Below are positions 11,487 to 22,436 of a DNA stretch of 64,000 bases, one piece after another (within the stretch, counting starts at the first letter, position 1; each line of letters begins with the position of its first letter). The position numbers and the translations under genes are program-made. This stretch comes from Sabethes cyaneus. Taxonomy: Eukaryota > Arthropoda > Insecta > Diptera > Culicidae. Below the pieces are notes generated by a model. It saw only the letters and a list, made by a program, of their open reading frames with translations, had not been told where the DNA came from and did no database searches. The stretch lies in the NCBI RefSeq assembly GCF_943734655.1, contig NC_071355.1, positions 76,769,449 to 76,833,448 of the forward strand. The letters are read 5' to 3'.

Positions 11487-12840
11487 TTGGCTAAGATAAC
11501 TACCCGTCAACGCTACGCCGAACTGGCGAGGGCTGTCAGACGAGTTTGTAGGCGGAACAAGAGAGCCTGGACTAACTCCCTAGCCAAACAAGGAGAAACC
11601 ACTGCCTCCAATTGTGATATTTGTTTGTTGTACGATATTTTTCGCCGCCTTAGTGGTGTCAGGATGAATACAAAGATGCCGCTAAAGGACAGAGATGGTC
11701 AGCTACTGACTGACCGTACAGAACGGCTTAAGCTTAAACGATGGATTGCACATTTTGAACAACTCTTCCGAATTTCAAATGCCAGAGACCTACAAAGCCA
11801 CCAGCGTGTGACGCCAACAGTTCGTCGAATTAACCGCGTTAATTCGGAAGCGCCATCGCTGGATGAAATTGAAGCGGCCATCAAGACTGCACTCTTGGGC
11901 GTAGAGGAGTTCCAGATAAGCTAGTCCATCTCATCGAGGCTCAGTACGAGGCATTCTCGTACAAGGTTTTGCAAAACGGCGTCTTGTCCGACTCCATAAG
12001 GGTTACTGCTGGTGTGAGACAGGGCTGAATTTTATCCCCGCTTCTGTTTCTCATCCTTATGGATGAGATATTAGTTGGAGCAATTGACCGAATTGAGGAT
12101 TGCCTTGGAATCGTCTAACGATGGAGCAGCTAAATGACCTGGACCTAGCCGATGACATTGTCTTGCCTGCCGAAACGATGTACAGAGCAAGTTAGGTGAC
12201 CTCTTCGAGAGCTCCCAGGCAGCAGGTCTCACAGTCAATATAGCAAAAACGAAGATTAAGTCAGTGAACACTGACTATCGCACCAACTTCACAGTAGCGG
12301 GACAACAAGTTGAGCAGGTAGACTATCTTGGTAGCCAGACAATGCCCGATAGTGGTACCAAGCCTGATATAGCCACACGGATCAAGAAGACCAGGAGTGG
12401 CAAACGTAAAATCCGTACTGCTGTATGCCTGCGAAACGTGGTGCATCTCAGCGGAGATTACGCAAAAACTGCAGGTATTTATTAACCGGCGTCTGCGATA
12501 TATCATTCATTCCTGGTGACCTGATAACTGGATATCCAATGACGAACTCTATCGTCGATGTCATCAACGGCCGTAAGCAACAGAAATTCGTGAACGTAGG
12601 TGGAAGTGGATCGGACACGCCGTGAGCAAAGGAGCGAACGACATCTGCAGAGAAGCACTCGATTGGAATCCGCAATGACAGCGTAGAAGAGGTAGACCCA
12701 GAGCCTCATCGTGACGCAGCTTAGCCAGCGACATCTGGGCTGTAGACGAGAACCCTTCCTGGCGACAGGTCAAAGCCATGGCGGGTAACCGTCGGTATTT
12801 CCCAGGCATCTGAAAACTCACAAGTCGCAAGCCGTCGACC
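11487..12840 (+). mobile_element. LINE fragment: RT and C-terminal domain (family B)
   Basis: An open stretch at 11487-11924 encodes the linker before RT, with LYDIFRRLSGVR, LKRWIAHFEQLFR and TPTVRRINRVNSEAPSL. It continues in shifted frames through VTAGVRQG-ILSPLLFLILM at about 11995-12070, LNDLDLADDIVLPA near 12128, VDYLGSQTMPDSGTKPDIA near 12320, and a C-terminal block with KWIGHAVSKGANDICREALD and WRQVKAMAGN near 12590-12790. An in-frame stop replaces a residue in the RQGC motif. It is a different family from the opposing minus-strand fragment next to it. Confidence 0.8.
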
Positions 12841-13059
12841 TAATTGAGTCATTTCGCACGTATGGCCCTTCTGCTTCTGGTACCGCCGCATTGTCGTTGG
12901 GCATTCTTACGACGTGTTCGACGATACGATGGGCTCTCCTGGCAGTGCCCGTAGCTCGCAATTCATACGGCTTCGCTACGCTTCGCTTTCAATTTGTACT
13001 CCGTAAACTACGGCAAAGGGTGCATAATTCTTCCGTGAGAAATCCTGTTTCAGCAAAAA

Positions 13060-14960
13060 TGCCGTGATGCGGATTCAAACCCCTGGGGTGGTGCTTACCA
13101 GGTGGTGATGAAAAAGATGACAGGTGCATCTACTTCGCCGGAAAGCTGCCCACATAAGCTGAAAGCCATTGTGGATTATTCCCATACACGATCCAGTATG
13201 GTGGCCTTCGACCCCGGTACGGTCAAGTGAATGACACCCCCACTTCGGTCACGAATGAGAAATTCATTGGCCTAAAAATGAAGAAAGCGCCCGGTCCTGA
13301 CAGGATTCCGAACGAAGCCCTAAAAGCGGATATTTAGGCATACCCTGATATGTTTAGAGAGACGCTTGAGAACTGCCAAGAGGCATGCGAACTTATGGAA
13401 AATCCAAAAACTGGTACCGCTACTAAAGCCGGAGAAACCATCAGGGGACCCCTCATTGTACAGGTCGATTTGCCAACTTAACACCGTTACTAGGGCGGGT
13501 AATCCTAAATAGGCCCGTTGTGGAAAGTGATACCGGGATGACAAGGACGCAGTTTGGATTGCGCAAGGGAAAGTCCACTATCGATGCCACCAAGTCTGTT
13601 ATTGAGAGGGCTGAGAAGCCTATGAAACCGAAGAGGCTGGGCGACAGGTAATGTGCCATAGTCACGATCGATGTCAAAAACGCCTGTAACAGCGCTAATT
13701 GGGAAGCGATCGCGCTAGCGCTGCATAAGACGAGGATATTACAGGAGATTACAAGCTACTTCGAAAACCGGACGCGAGTGTATGACACGGCTGATGGAGC
13801 GAAGAAGTACAAAGTTACAGCGAGTGTTCCACAGGGATCGATTCTCGGTTCTACGCTCTGGAATGCCATGTACGATGGGGTGTTGAGGATCGAACTGCCC
13901 ACTAGGGTCGCGATCACATGGCTTCGCTGGCAATATCGTCGTAACGGTGGTAGGCCAGTTTCTCGAAGAGGTGGAAATGTTGGCATCAGACACCATAAAC
14001 GTAATATAGGGATGAATGGCTGGTGTCAATCTACGATTGGCATACCACAAGACGGAAGCGGTAATGATCAACAACCGCAACGCAGCCCTAGAGGCCAAAT
14101 TTATCATAGGGGGACAAGTTTTTGTCTCCAAACGTAATGTGAAGTATCTGGAAGTAATGGCTGACAATAGGCAGAACTTCACCAGCTATGTGGATTATGC
14201 TTATGATAGGGCGTCAACAGCAATTACTGCGCTGTCCAAGATTATGTCGAACGGCTATGGACCTACTAGGTGGAAAGAGACATCTGATGGCGCATTGCTT
14301 TGTCGGTGCTTAGGTATGGTGCACTGGCTTTGGCCTCAACTTTGGGTAGCAAGCGCAATCAGGCATGCCCAAACAAAGTATTCAGACTCATGACACTGCG
14401 TGTAGCGTACGGGTACCGCACCATATCGCTGGATACAACTGGGGTCATTGCAGGCATGATTGCCTTATGCATACTTCTAGGTGAGGATATCGAGGCAGAG
14501 GTCATAGGCAAAGGAACGAGAGAGGTATTCGAGACAGAGTTAGGCTGGAGACGGCAGGCGGAATGGGACCACGCTCAACACGGCAGGTGGACCCATACGC
14601 TGACCCAGAACATCTTGTCCTAGATCGGTAGAAGAGATGGTGAGATAAATTATTACCTTACTCAATTTCTGTTAGGTCACGGGTGTTATAAAAAATACCT
14701 ACGCACGTATGGACGGGTAGGGTCGCTCTTTTGTCTCGTTTGTACGGCGCTGAGGAAACTCCGGAGTACGAGTTGTTTAACTGTCCCCGTTTCGAGGCCA
14801 CTCGGCGTGAGATGCTTGCGGTCGTTGGAATAGAACGCCGACAATATCATGCAGAGAATGTGCGCGGAGCACCGTCGTTAAGGTGGTGACGGACGTGATG
14901 ACGGAGTTGCAACAGCTGGAACAAGTGCAAATGACAGGGCCTGACATAGCAGAGCTAGAG
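13060..14960 (+). mobile_element. R1-clade non-LTR retrotransposon ORF2 remnant
   Basis: Blocks in order on the + strand: MKKAPGPDRIPNEALKAD at about 13275-13335, VTASVPQGSILGSTLWNAMY at 13812-13872, VNLRLAYHKTEAVMINN at 14020-14075, KRNVKYLEVMADNRQNFTS near 14130-14190, and ITALSKIMSNGYGP near 14225-14265. A C-terminal segment with EINYYLTQFLLGHGCYKKYL follows near 14640-14700. These are the PQGS and post-RT blocks of R1-like elements. The catalytic Y/FADD is lost in a frameshifted stretch near 13910-13950, and many stops interrupt it. It is a dead, 5'-truncated copy followed by about 280 bp of unremarkable tail. Confidence 0.8.
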
Positions 14961-15244
14961 TCAGATGAGGGGCTCAGTGGTAGCCCAGGTCCCAGCTGAT
15001 GGGTGCGGCAGCCAACAACGACAACGGTGGAGTTCTAAGGTACGTCCTCCCTCCTGAAGCAAAATCTAACGGTAGTTCCGGGAGAGGTCCAGGAAAAGGG
15101 GAGCAGATTTTTAGTAGTAGGCACCTTGCAAACCCTACACAACACTGCACCGTGAAAGTGTTGTCTTTAGAACATTTTTTCAAAGCTGCATAAAAATATA
15201 AGCTCCTCTTCACTGTCACAAAATGCTTGGCTATAAAATCAAAG

Positions 15245-15480
15245 TCATCTACGATCTAAGAATTGGCTACTTTTGTTGCCTCTCGTTTCGTTGCCCCCTC
15301 TTTGGATCACCTCAAAAGCGATGTTGAAAAGCATGCAGAATAAGTCGTCACCTTGTGTCAAACCTCGCCGCGTCATGAAGGGACTTGAAAATACCCCCGA
15401 GATGCGCACGGAACACATCACTCGATCCAAAGTAGGTCTGATCGTACGCGTCAGTTGGTCCGGCAAACCGTGTTCATGTA
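15245..15480 (-). mobile_element. Short LINE reverse transcriptase fragment
   Basis: The minus strand encodes FMTRRGLTQGDDLFCMLFNI, the RT region with the LTQGD motif, with upstream PTLDRVMCSVRISG and downstream AFEVIQRGG. Only about 230 bp remain. It differs in sequence from the family A copy at 11011-11412, so it derives from a separate insertion. Confidence 0.7.
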
Positions 15481-15599
15481 TTATCTGCCAGAACTGGTTC
15501 GGTTTGACTTATGAAATCGTTATTGTTGAAAACAGGCTTTTTTTCAGCCCAAATCAAAGCTTTGAGCTTAAACATCTTTCTCAGACTTGACCCATTTTT

Positions 15600-15720
15600 A
15601 TCGCCAGGTTCCGCAGCCGGCTATAAGAAGACAGGACAATTACGGGGCTAGTGCAATGGTCCTACTAATTCAATCTATCTAGTCTATCTATCGTACCTCG
15701 AAGCTAACTGGGCAGTTTCT
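15600..15720 (-). mobile_element. Decayed tRNA-derived SINE copy
   Basis: The segment shares CGCAGCCGGCTATAAG and ACAGGACAATTACG blocks, and CCTCGAAGCTA (reverse-complemented A-box) at 15696-15706, with the better copy at 34010-34195. The B-box region is replaced by a CTATCTA-rich stretch. Orientation follows from the A-box. Confidence 0.5.
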
Positions 15721-16567
15721 TCAGCTCCTGGGGGGACTAAATAAGGAAAAGCGACTTTAGCAATTAACGAAAAGAAAAGCGATGCTAGTACAAGTGGCTG
15801 TGGTAATAAAAGGGGGAGGGACATCCAAACTCAGAGAAAGTGTTATGATTCTTGCATTATGGAAATTTCTAGTAGCTAGGAGACACACATTTGGAGTGCG
15901 CTCGTGCAGGTATTGCTGCTTGGATGCCATTAAATATGTGAGTTGTGAGCCATAACAAAAGAGACGTTAGAAGGACTATAGCCAATTGACTGGCTAGAAC
16001 TTCGGATAACTGATCAAGTAAATTGTGTGAATTACGTGTCTTAAAACCTGGGCTATAATGTGTATTATATGCAATATTTACTACGATGAAAGTGGCACGC
16101 AACTAACAATATTTTCTCTATTCTAGTATTTTAGCATTATTCTCAGGACTCTTGTACCTATTAAGTTTTAAAAGAAGTAATGTTCTCTAAACAGGCGTGA
16201 TTGATAGCGTAAGCTGAACCTGCTATAATGTGATTCATTAACTGTTAGAATACAAAGAAGTAAGAAAAAGTTTTTTTTTAAACAATTAAGAATCTATTTT
16301 AGCACACATTGTTTGCACTAAATGGCAAACTTATGGGGATATTTTAGTCACAAATGCACAACATTTGCATATCATTTTTGATTAACACTTAAAAATATCA
16401 TGGTTTTAATTTTTTTTTTCATGATTAGCCTACAATCACTTTCCATTCAAATATAGCAACACAAAAAATTAACCAAAACTTGACAGGAAGTGATGAAGCA
16501 GTCAATTAATTACATTCCGCATGGTCTGTAAAAGTAGAAAACTCGACAGCGGAAACACAAGTCTTTG
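15721..16567. other. Intergenic region 3' of ALG2, nothing recognised
   Basis: About 850 AT-rich bases separate the SINE from the ALG2 stop codon. It should contain the ALG2 3' UTR at its right end. I see no conserved coding block, RNA gene or clear repeat. Confidence 0.4.
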
Positions 16568-17815
16568 CTATTTTTGCTTGCGCGGTTCAACCTGTGTTCG
16601 AGTGACTAAATCAGTTACGATATTATCCAACTTGGTGCTGAAAGCCTCGAATGAAAACCGTTGCTGGACACGTTTGCGACCCATCTCACCCATCCTGTCG
16701 CAGTTTTTGTCCTCTCGAACAAGTTTGGCCATAGCACTGGCAAAGCTAACCGGTTGGGGATCACACAGAAATCCAGTCTGGTCGTGAATGATTGTTTCTG
16801 TTGGACCTCCGCTGTTGGCCGCAATCACGGGTTTACCGAGATACATACCCTCCAATGGCACAATACCAAAGTGTTCGTTTTCCGGTGTGTAGACCAGCGC
16901 TTGAGCACGTTTCAGTAGAAATAGCTTCTCGCGATCGTTCGGTGAGCGCAGAAATTTTATTTTCGAGCGAAGACCCATATCTTCGGCTAATTCTTCCAAC
17001 TCGTCGAAATGTTCAACATTCTCAAGAACTCGCTCGTCATACCCGCCAGCGATAATGAGCATAAGACGGTTCCACTCCTGAGAAGTTACCAATTCCTGTA
17101 ACTTTTGAAAAGCGTTCAGTGCAAGGTTGAGATTCTTTTTGCGCTCGTAGCGGTTAATCGAAAGGAATACGAAGCAGTCAGGTGAAATGCCTATGATTTG
17201 ATCTTCTTCGGCAACGACTGTTTCGTCGAAGTACTTTGTGTTCAATGAGGGATATAATATATCCGGATCTACAGATATTCGTTTGAAGGTCTCCTTAAAA
17301 ACGCGGCTGGTGAATTTACTGTTGACTAATATCCCATCGGCTTGACCAGTGGTGACTTCTTCCAGATAGTTCAGTGGCATTCTGTAGTATTTCTTAAGCA
17401 AGCTTCCTGGTTTGGACAAAAGCTGGTCTGGATAGTGGCAGTAAAAGAGAACTTTCGGTTTCGATTTGGCAAGCCGAAAAATAGGAATACCAAGTGAAAT
17501 TAAATCACAAAATACCACATCAAATCTTTCCTCTTTAGATAGACACAAGCTAAAATATAATGCCGCATACACCATTCGGACGTACGCAAAAACGGCGTAG
17601 CACTTTCCGAAGATATCTCTTGGAATCCAGTCGCCTACTGTCCGCACTTGCAGCTTGCCGTCGCGAGTTTCCTCAAAGCAATGCTCCGGATCATGGTGAT
17701 TAGTCAGAAAGCTGACCGTATGACCTTTGCTTTGCAGTGCCAGCGCAGCATCCACCACTAGCCTTTCGGCACCACCGATGCCCAGATCTGGATGAACGAA
17801 CAAAATGCGAACCAT
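16568..17815 (-). CDS. ALG2: Alpha-1,3/1,6-mannosyltransferase ALG2
   Basis: A single coding exon of 415 residues, close to the roughly 416 of animal ALG2. The enzyme adds the second and third mannoses to the dolichol-linked oligosaccharide on the cytosolic face of the ER. The start is the ATG at 17815 (MVRILFVHPDLGIGGAERLV); the open frame runs about 10 codons further upstream but has no ATG there. TTTTCAG ends three bases before this ATG, so a 5' UTR intron acceptor is possible. Family features: the N-terminal GGAERLVVDAALAL glycosyltransferase-4 loop, a hydrophobic segment at about residues 70-93 consistent with membrane attachment, SINRYERKKNL, and the GT4 EX7E motif EHFGIVPLE at about residues 314-322 followed by GKPVIAANSGGPTE. 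Divergent from VIPAS39 with 452 bp between the start codons. Identity firm. Confidence 0.96.
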   Translation of the reverse strand: MVRILFVHPDLGIGGAERLVVDAALALQSKGHTVSFLTNHHDPEHCFEETRDGKLQVRTVGDWIPRDIFGKCYAVFAYVRMVYAALYFSLCLSKEERFDVVFCDLISLGIPIFRLAKSKPKVLFYCHYPDQLLSKPGSLLKKYYRMPLNYLEEVTTGQADGILVNSKFTSRVFKETFKRISVDPDILYPSLNTKYFDETVVAEEDQIIGISPDCFVFLSINRYERKKNLNLALNAFQKLQELVTSQEWNRLMLIIAGGYDERVLENVEHFDELEELAEDMGLRSKIKFLRSPNDREKLFLLKRAQALVYTPENEHFGIVPLEGMYLGKPVIAANSGGPTETIIHDQTGFLCDPQPVSFASAMAKLVREDKNCDRMGEMGRKRVQQRFSFEAFSTKLDNIVTDLVTRTQVEPRKQK

Positions 17816-18267
17816 GTCTGAAAACAAATGCCAGCGACTGATCAATAAATTGATTTCTGCTTTTTTACGGTTTTTTTTCGTACCAGATTACGATGTTTTT
17901 TTCTCGAAATTTAAAAAAATCCTCTCGACTTTCGAGCGTTGTTAGGTTGTATGTACGGACGTACGCGGCAATGATGGAATATATGCCAGCAAAACATGCA
18001 TGTGGGTGAGGGAGAGATAACGGTACTGTCATTTTTGAAGTTTGAACAGCTGATGACCCCTGTGGCAAACTTAACAAAGCAATGTGAACGTGCTCTAATT
18101 TCCAATCGTCGCAAATCTCGATGCATCTTTATGTTCCTCTCGTACTCGTTTACAGTATACAGAGTATACAGCTAGCTAACAAGAGTAGTTGTTTTCGAAT
18201 AAACAAAACAGAAAAACTTAAATGATTCATATTTCCATTCTCCAGTGCATTTGAATAAAAATTAACT
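17816..18267. promoter_or_regulatory. Bidirectional intergenic region between ALG2 and VIPAS39
   Basis: The two genes are transcribed away from each other with 452 bp between start codons, so both core promoters and 5' leaders must lie here or run through it. A repeat-like CAGTATACAGAGTATACAG lies near 18152-18170. No TATA box is convincingly placed. Promoter function is inferred from arrangement only. Confidence 0.45.
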
Positions 18268-19999
18268 ATGGAACCAAAAGATGATGATTATTGGAATGAT
18301 ACCGCAAATAAGTCGTTTAATTTTGACGACGATGAGGTCCAGAAATTGTTGATTGATTGCACATAATAGTGGGTTAAAATACTTGTTTAATTCTACAGGT
18401 GGCCATTCTAGAAGTACCGGGCACTAACCGGCGAAGTTTGTTTAGTGAAGATAACACGTCGGAAGTAAACTACCCAAGCGCGCAGAGTGAGCTCCCGCTA
18501 CACTTACTAATTTCCGAGCAAGATCTGGCGTCAGTGCTTGCAGATCAATCTCGCCATGAGGTGCCGCTACCCAAGGGCATTAGCATAGAGGAGGAAGTCA
18601 AACTGCTAAGAAAAAAACTCCAACATTTCAGCTATGCCCCTTCAACGGATTCAACAATGGCCATGCTTATTCTAGGCAAACCATGTTCGTTGGAAATGTT
18701 TCGATCGCTGCGCGAGAAAGAGGATCTCCTGGATGCCGCAATAGCATCCGGAAACGGGAATGCAATTTTGAAAGTGGTGCTATTTTTAGAGAAAACTCTC
18801 AAGAAAAAATTGTTCTACAGATTGCTGCAGTTTCGCCCTGAAGCTGTCAGTCACTACATCAACTATATGGCCATTCGGCTGAGGGTCAGCGAATGTACTG
18901 ACCTACTAGTGTGAGCCTCTGCCTATTTAGTACTATAAAATAAATGTAAATAAAACAATTCTTTTTCATTTCAGATTTTTGGGCAGACATCACGAAGCAA
19001 GCGTAAGTGTTTACAGATGATACAGTATTGTCACGATACCAGTAAAGATTAAAAATCATGAAATCACAACAAACATTTTCTAATTCGATTAATAGATATA
19101 GATTATTTCTGTATGCTTTTTTATTTTAAAACATTTTCAGCTACTGCAATTTTCGATTTATGTTCGAAGTACGACCAACATCGAATTTAAGCGACAAAGG
19201 CTGAAAAAGATTAGCGCTGATTACTTCTCGCAGCCCGGTGCAAACAGCTTTTATGCTCAACTAGTAACAAACTACATCAATCTTATTGGTAAGTGCGAAA
19301 AATAATGCAAAATATGGAAAAAAAATTCAATTTAAACAAACGTAAATTGCAGAGTTTCAAATAGCCAAACAACATTCGGTTAGCACGGGCTCCACGGTTT
19401 CCATTTTAGATCGATCCGTTCTGGAGACCCTGTTCTGCGTTTGCAGTAGTTACAAATGGGGTGATACGTCGCTGCAGACTAACGAAAATCCGTTCAAATT
19501 AGCCGAAAGTCATCAGGTGTCCCAGTCGCAACTGGAGTGGATCGCTTTGAATGAACGTGCTCAGCGTCAGGCTTGGCTCGATTTTGAGCACATTTTTGAA
19601 AAGAAAGCGTGGCTTAATTTGAAGCAGAAGTCGTTCAACGTGCATATCCCATTGGATAAAACAATTCTGCGGCTGTTTGCCCTGCATGCTCCTGAACCAG
19701 TACTTACTAACTTTCTCGCTAAGGTAGATGACGCTCAGCGCCGACTAGCACTAGCCAGGAAGGTTAATGCAAAGAAAGGAATTGTCGACGCACTGGTAGC
19801 CTTAAAGGATCGAGGAGAGCTTGAAAATTATCGCGATTCTTTGGGAGCCGGTACGGGCGAAAGGTTTTATGCTGAAAACGCACTCAAAACAATGGTAAAT
19901 AGATTTCTTACTATTAGTATGTTCAGAGACAGGTTAACCGTCTTTTTGTCTTTACAGAACAATAAGTGGAAAAGTGATGCAATCAAACTAATTAAATAA
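18268..19999 (+). CDS. VIPAS39: VPS33B-interacting protein VIPAS39 (Vps16B / SPE-39)
   Basis: Six exons: 18268-18336, 18399-18910, 18975-19002, 19141-19288, 19353-19894 and 19958-19999, totalling 446 residues, somewhat shorter than vertebrate VIPAS39. The first exon encodes an acidic N-terminus (MEPKDDDYWNDTANKSFNFD). Its donor GAG|GTCCAG is weak, but the phase fits and the next exon begins directly at CTACAG|GTG. Conserved stretches include EEEVKLLRKKLQHFSY, LIFLGRHHEA-type residues across exons 2-3, NPFKLAESHQVSQSQLEWIA and IPLDKTILRLFALHAPE. Family knowledge: VIPAS39 pairs with VPS33B in the CHEVI complex acting in endosome-to-lysosome and secretory granule traffic; it contains a Vps16 C-terminal-like helical region. 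It ends 87 bp from the convergent CUTC stop. Confidence 0.88.
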
Positions 20000-20086
20000 T
20001 AGAATTTTTTGTAATTTGTACCATGTTTATACTAATTTGTAATTACTATGATTTCCCATTGTTGTATTTTGGCTAAAAAAGGAAAA

Positions 20087-20935
20087 CTATGCATCTGCTA
20101 TCTTTTTAATATCCCGAACAATGGTTTCATCGCAAACCATCAATCCTTCACTATCAGCAGTGCCTCCACCCATTGACAGGGAAATCAGTTGGTTCGATCT
20201 TTTTACAGACCTAGCTGAGGCGTGAATTGCCGTGCATTTGGTTTTCTCTATTATCTCCCGCACATTACTCGGACTAACGCCCGATCCAGGCATAATCCCA
20301 ATTGATGTGCCGTGCTTCTACAACGCATTGGAAAAACAACATAAAATATAAAAAGGAATCTGATATAAACTTACAGCTTCAATTTCTGCAGCCAATTCGA
20401 TGGTTCGAGCAATGGCTTCCACGCCGGCCAGTGCAGTCGTTTCGAACCCACTGGTCAAAACCGTACTGAAACCTAGCGAGGCAAGGACTTCCAAAGTATC
20501 AGCCATTCGCTCACGATTCGTACAATCGAAAGCTCGATGGAATGTCAACGGTTTCTTAGCAATCAGTGCTTCGGCAGCTATTCGCTGGCAGTGCTCACGA
20601 TGAATCTGCCCGCCGTCGGTTAGTGCTCCAAAAACAAAGCCATCGGCTCCAGCTTCAGCGAGAAGTCTTAGATCGTGTATCATGATTCGCATTTCCGGTT
20701 CGCTATAGCAAAAATCGCTACCTCGGCGACAGCGTATCATTGCGTATAGCTTCGGTAGCTCGCGATTGGTGGCTTCACGACCAAGATAGTCACGTATTTC
20801 ACAGAGGAGTCCAATGGAAGGCGTTAAACCACCTTCACTTAAGGCAGCGCAAAGCTCGAGTCGGTCTGCTCCTCCCCGTATGGCAGCCATAGCCGATTCA
20901 AAAGAATCAACACAAATTTCGAGCAGTGGTCTCAT
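20087..20935 (-). CDS. CUTC: Copper homeostasis protein CutC homolog
   Basis: Two exons on the minus strand, 20375-20935 (ATG at 20935) and 20087-20317 (stop TAG), with a 57-bp intron bounded by GTAAGT and GTTGTAG. Both exons are in phase 0 and give 263 residues, near the family's usual 250-275. Exon 1 carries the CutC hallmark LEICVDSFESAMAAIRGGAD followed by RLELCAALSEGGLTPS, then PLTFHRAFD and the glycine-rich GADGFVFGAL. Exon 2 begins KHGTSIGIMPGSGVSPSNV, completing the TIM-barrel phosphate-loop-like region. Family knowledge: CutC proteins are cytosolic or nuclear and bind Cu(I), but their exact role in animals is unsettled. The start codon is only about 150 bp from the first MITE of the 21-kb cluster, which may abut its promoter. 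Confidence 0.95.
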
Positions 20936-21088
20936 TTTATTCTCAAGCTACAATATCTTTAAAAAAGTGCCTAATAATTCTTGCTTACCCAAGCTAAGCT
21001 CAGCTACTTTCCATGCTGCTTTAGTTTTAAACCTGCGATTTCAGTTAGGAATGTTTATTTTTCTGAGCTGTTGACGTTTATATCTATA

Positions 21089-21351
21089 GACCAAATCATC
21101 ATACCGTCAATTGACGGATACTGGCGCCCTTGTTTACATTTTAGAAAACTTTCCTTTCCATTTATAGCGAATGTAGCGTGTTTTTTAACATTTTACAGGC
21201 ATAATGGCTTTTAGATTTAGTCCTAATGCTGTTTAAACTCGGTTTAAACAACAAAATTGCTGTTTAAACAGTTGAAACTTTTTTGGATTCTGCGGTCTGT
21301 TTGTAAATAAGGGCGCGAGTATCTGCCAGATGACGTCATCTTGATTTGGTC
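21089..21351 (-). mobile_element. 263-bp MITE, copy 1 (inverted)
   Basis: Both ends begin GACCAAATCA when read inward, and the terminal repeats share GATACTGGCGCCCTTGTTTAC-like sequence about 30 bp in. This copy is in reverse orientation to the two that follow and is exactly 263 bp like them. It is flanked by CTATA on the left and TATT on the right, suggesting a TA-rich target such as TATA. The interior contains GTTTAAAC-type palindromic words. It lies about 150 bp upstream of the CUTC start. Confidence 0.75.
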
Positions 21352-21363
21352 TATTGATTCGCT

Positions 21364-21547
21364 TAGAGTGACTATATACAGAGTAGCGACAAGTCATCCC
21401 AAATGTATGCAATGCGGTTTTTCCAAGGTTTTTCTTTCTCTTTCCTGCATACGCGTTGGATAGGCCGTCTGCTCGATTGGAATGACACTGACAGATAATT
21501 ATCATTCCAATTTTGACATTGTCGCCACTCTGTATATAGTCACTCTA
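21364..21547. mobile_element. hAT-type MITE (184 bp) with perfect 8-bp target duplication
   Basis: The left terminus is TAGAGTGACTATATACAGAG. The reverse complement of the right terminus starts with the same 20 bases, with homology extending through GGCGACA. The element is flanked on both sides by GATTCGCT (21356-21363 and 21548-21555), an exact 8-bp duplication, which is the hallmark of hAT insertion. It sits between two inverted 263-bp MITE copies. A second, older copy is at about 22437-22613. Confidence 0.85.
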
Positions 21548-21559
21548 GATTCGCTAATA

Positions 21560-21822
21560 GACCAAATCAAGATGACGTCATCTGGCAGATACTCGCGCCC
21601 TTATTTACAAACAGACCGCAGAATCCAAAAAAGTTTCAACTGTTTAAACAGCAATTTTGTTGTTTAAACCGAGTTTAAACAGCATTAGGACTAAATCTAA
21701 AAGCCATTATGCCTGTAAAATGTTAAAAAACACGCTACATTCGCTATAAATGGAAAGGAAAGTTTTCTAAAATGTAAACAAGGGCGCCAGTATCCGTCAA
21801 TTGACGGTATGATGATTTGGTC
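21560..21822 (+). mobile_element. 263-bp MITE, copy 2
   Basis: It starts GACCAAATCAAGATGACGTC and ends with TGATTTGGTC, the inverted terminus. It is nearly the mirror of copy 1, so that with the hAT MITE and one target copy removed, copies 1 and 2 would form a close palindrome of about 530 bp around a short spacer. Followed by TATA and then copy 3. Confidence 0.75.
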
Positions 21823-21826
21823 TATA

Positions 21827-22089
21827 GACCAAATCAAGGTGACATCATCTGGCAGATACTGGCGCCCTTGTTTACAAACAGACCGCAGAGTCCAAAAAAG
21901 TTTCAGCCGTTTAAACGGCAAGTTTGTTATTTAAACCGAGTTTAAACAGAATTAGGACTAAATTTAAAAGCCATTATGCCTGTAAAATGTTAAAACACAC
22001 GCTACATTCGCTATAAACGGGAAGGAAAGTTTTCCAAAATGTAAACAAGGGCGCCAGTATCTGTCAATTGACGGTATGATGATTTGGTC
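21827..22089 (+). mobile_element. 263-bp MITE, copy 3
   Basis: A third copy of the same length, in the same orientation as copy 2 and separated from it only by TATA. It ends in GGTC followed by TATA. It is more diverged from copies 1 and 2 than they are from each other (for example CAGAGTCC for CAGAATCC, and GGCAAGTTTG for AGCAATTTTG), suggesting that copies 1 and 2 share a more recent origin. Confidence 0.75.
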
Positions 22090-22436
22090 TATATCGCTAT
22101 GACCAGGGGGCTGATATGACGTCACATTTTCGTTGCTCATATGAAAAAGGCGGCAAAGGCAAAACGATTTCACAAAACGAATAAATTTTCACAGTTTAAC
22201 GTATTTCCGAGGGAATGCGCTGTGCTATCCCTTGCTATGTATTTGTCAGAGGATAACATCGCGCTTCCAAAACTGTCAACGCTTCCAAAAGTGTCAAATT
22301 TCAATGCAGTAACATAGCGAGAAAAAAAAGAAAAAAGCAAAACATCGAGTTTCTTTGTTCGATGTTGTACTCGCTGCTCTCGTTAATGGAGCATTCCCTT
22401 GCGTATTTCGCATCAATTGCCTGCCTGGCATTAGCT

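Noticed and set aside
11487..11924. A host gene on account of a 145-codon clean frame
   Set aside because: Its residues match the linker region before RT in LINEs, and the frame is followed by decayed RT motifs.
17816..17845. An upstream extension of ALG2 by ten residues
   Set aside because: The extension has no ATG, while the ATG at 17815 has a G at -3 and +4 and matches the usual ALG2 N-terminus.
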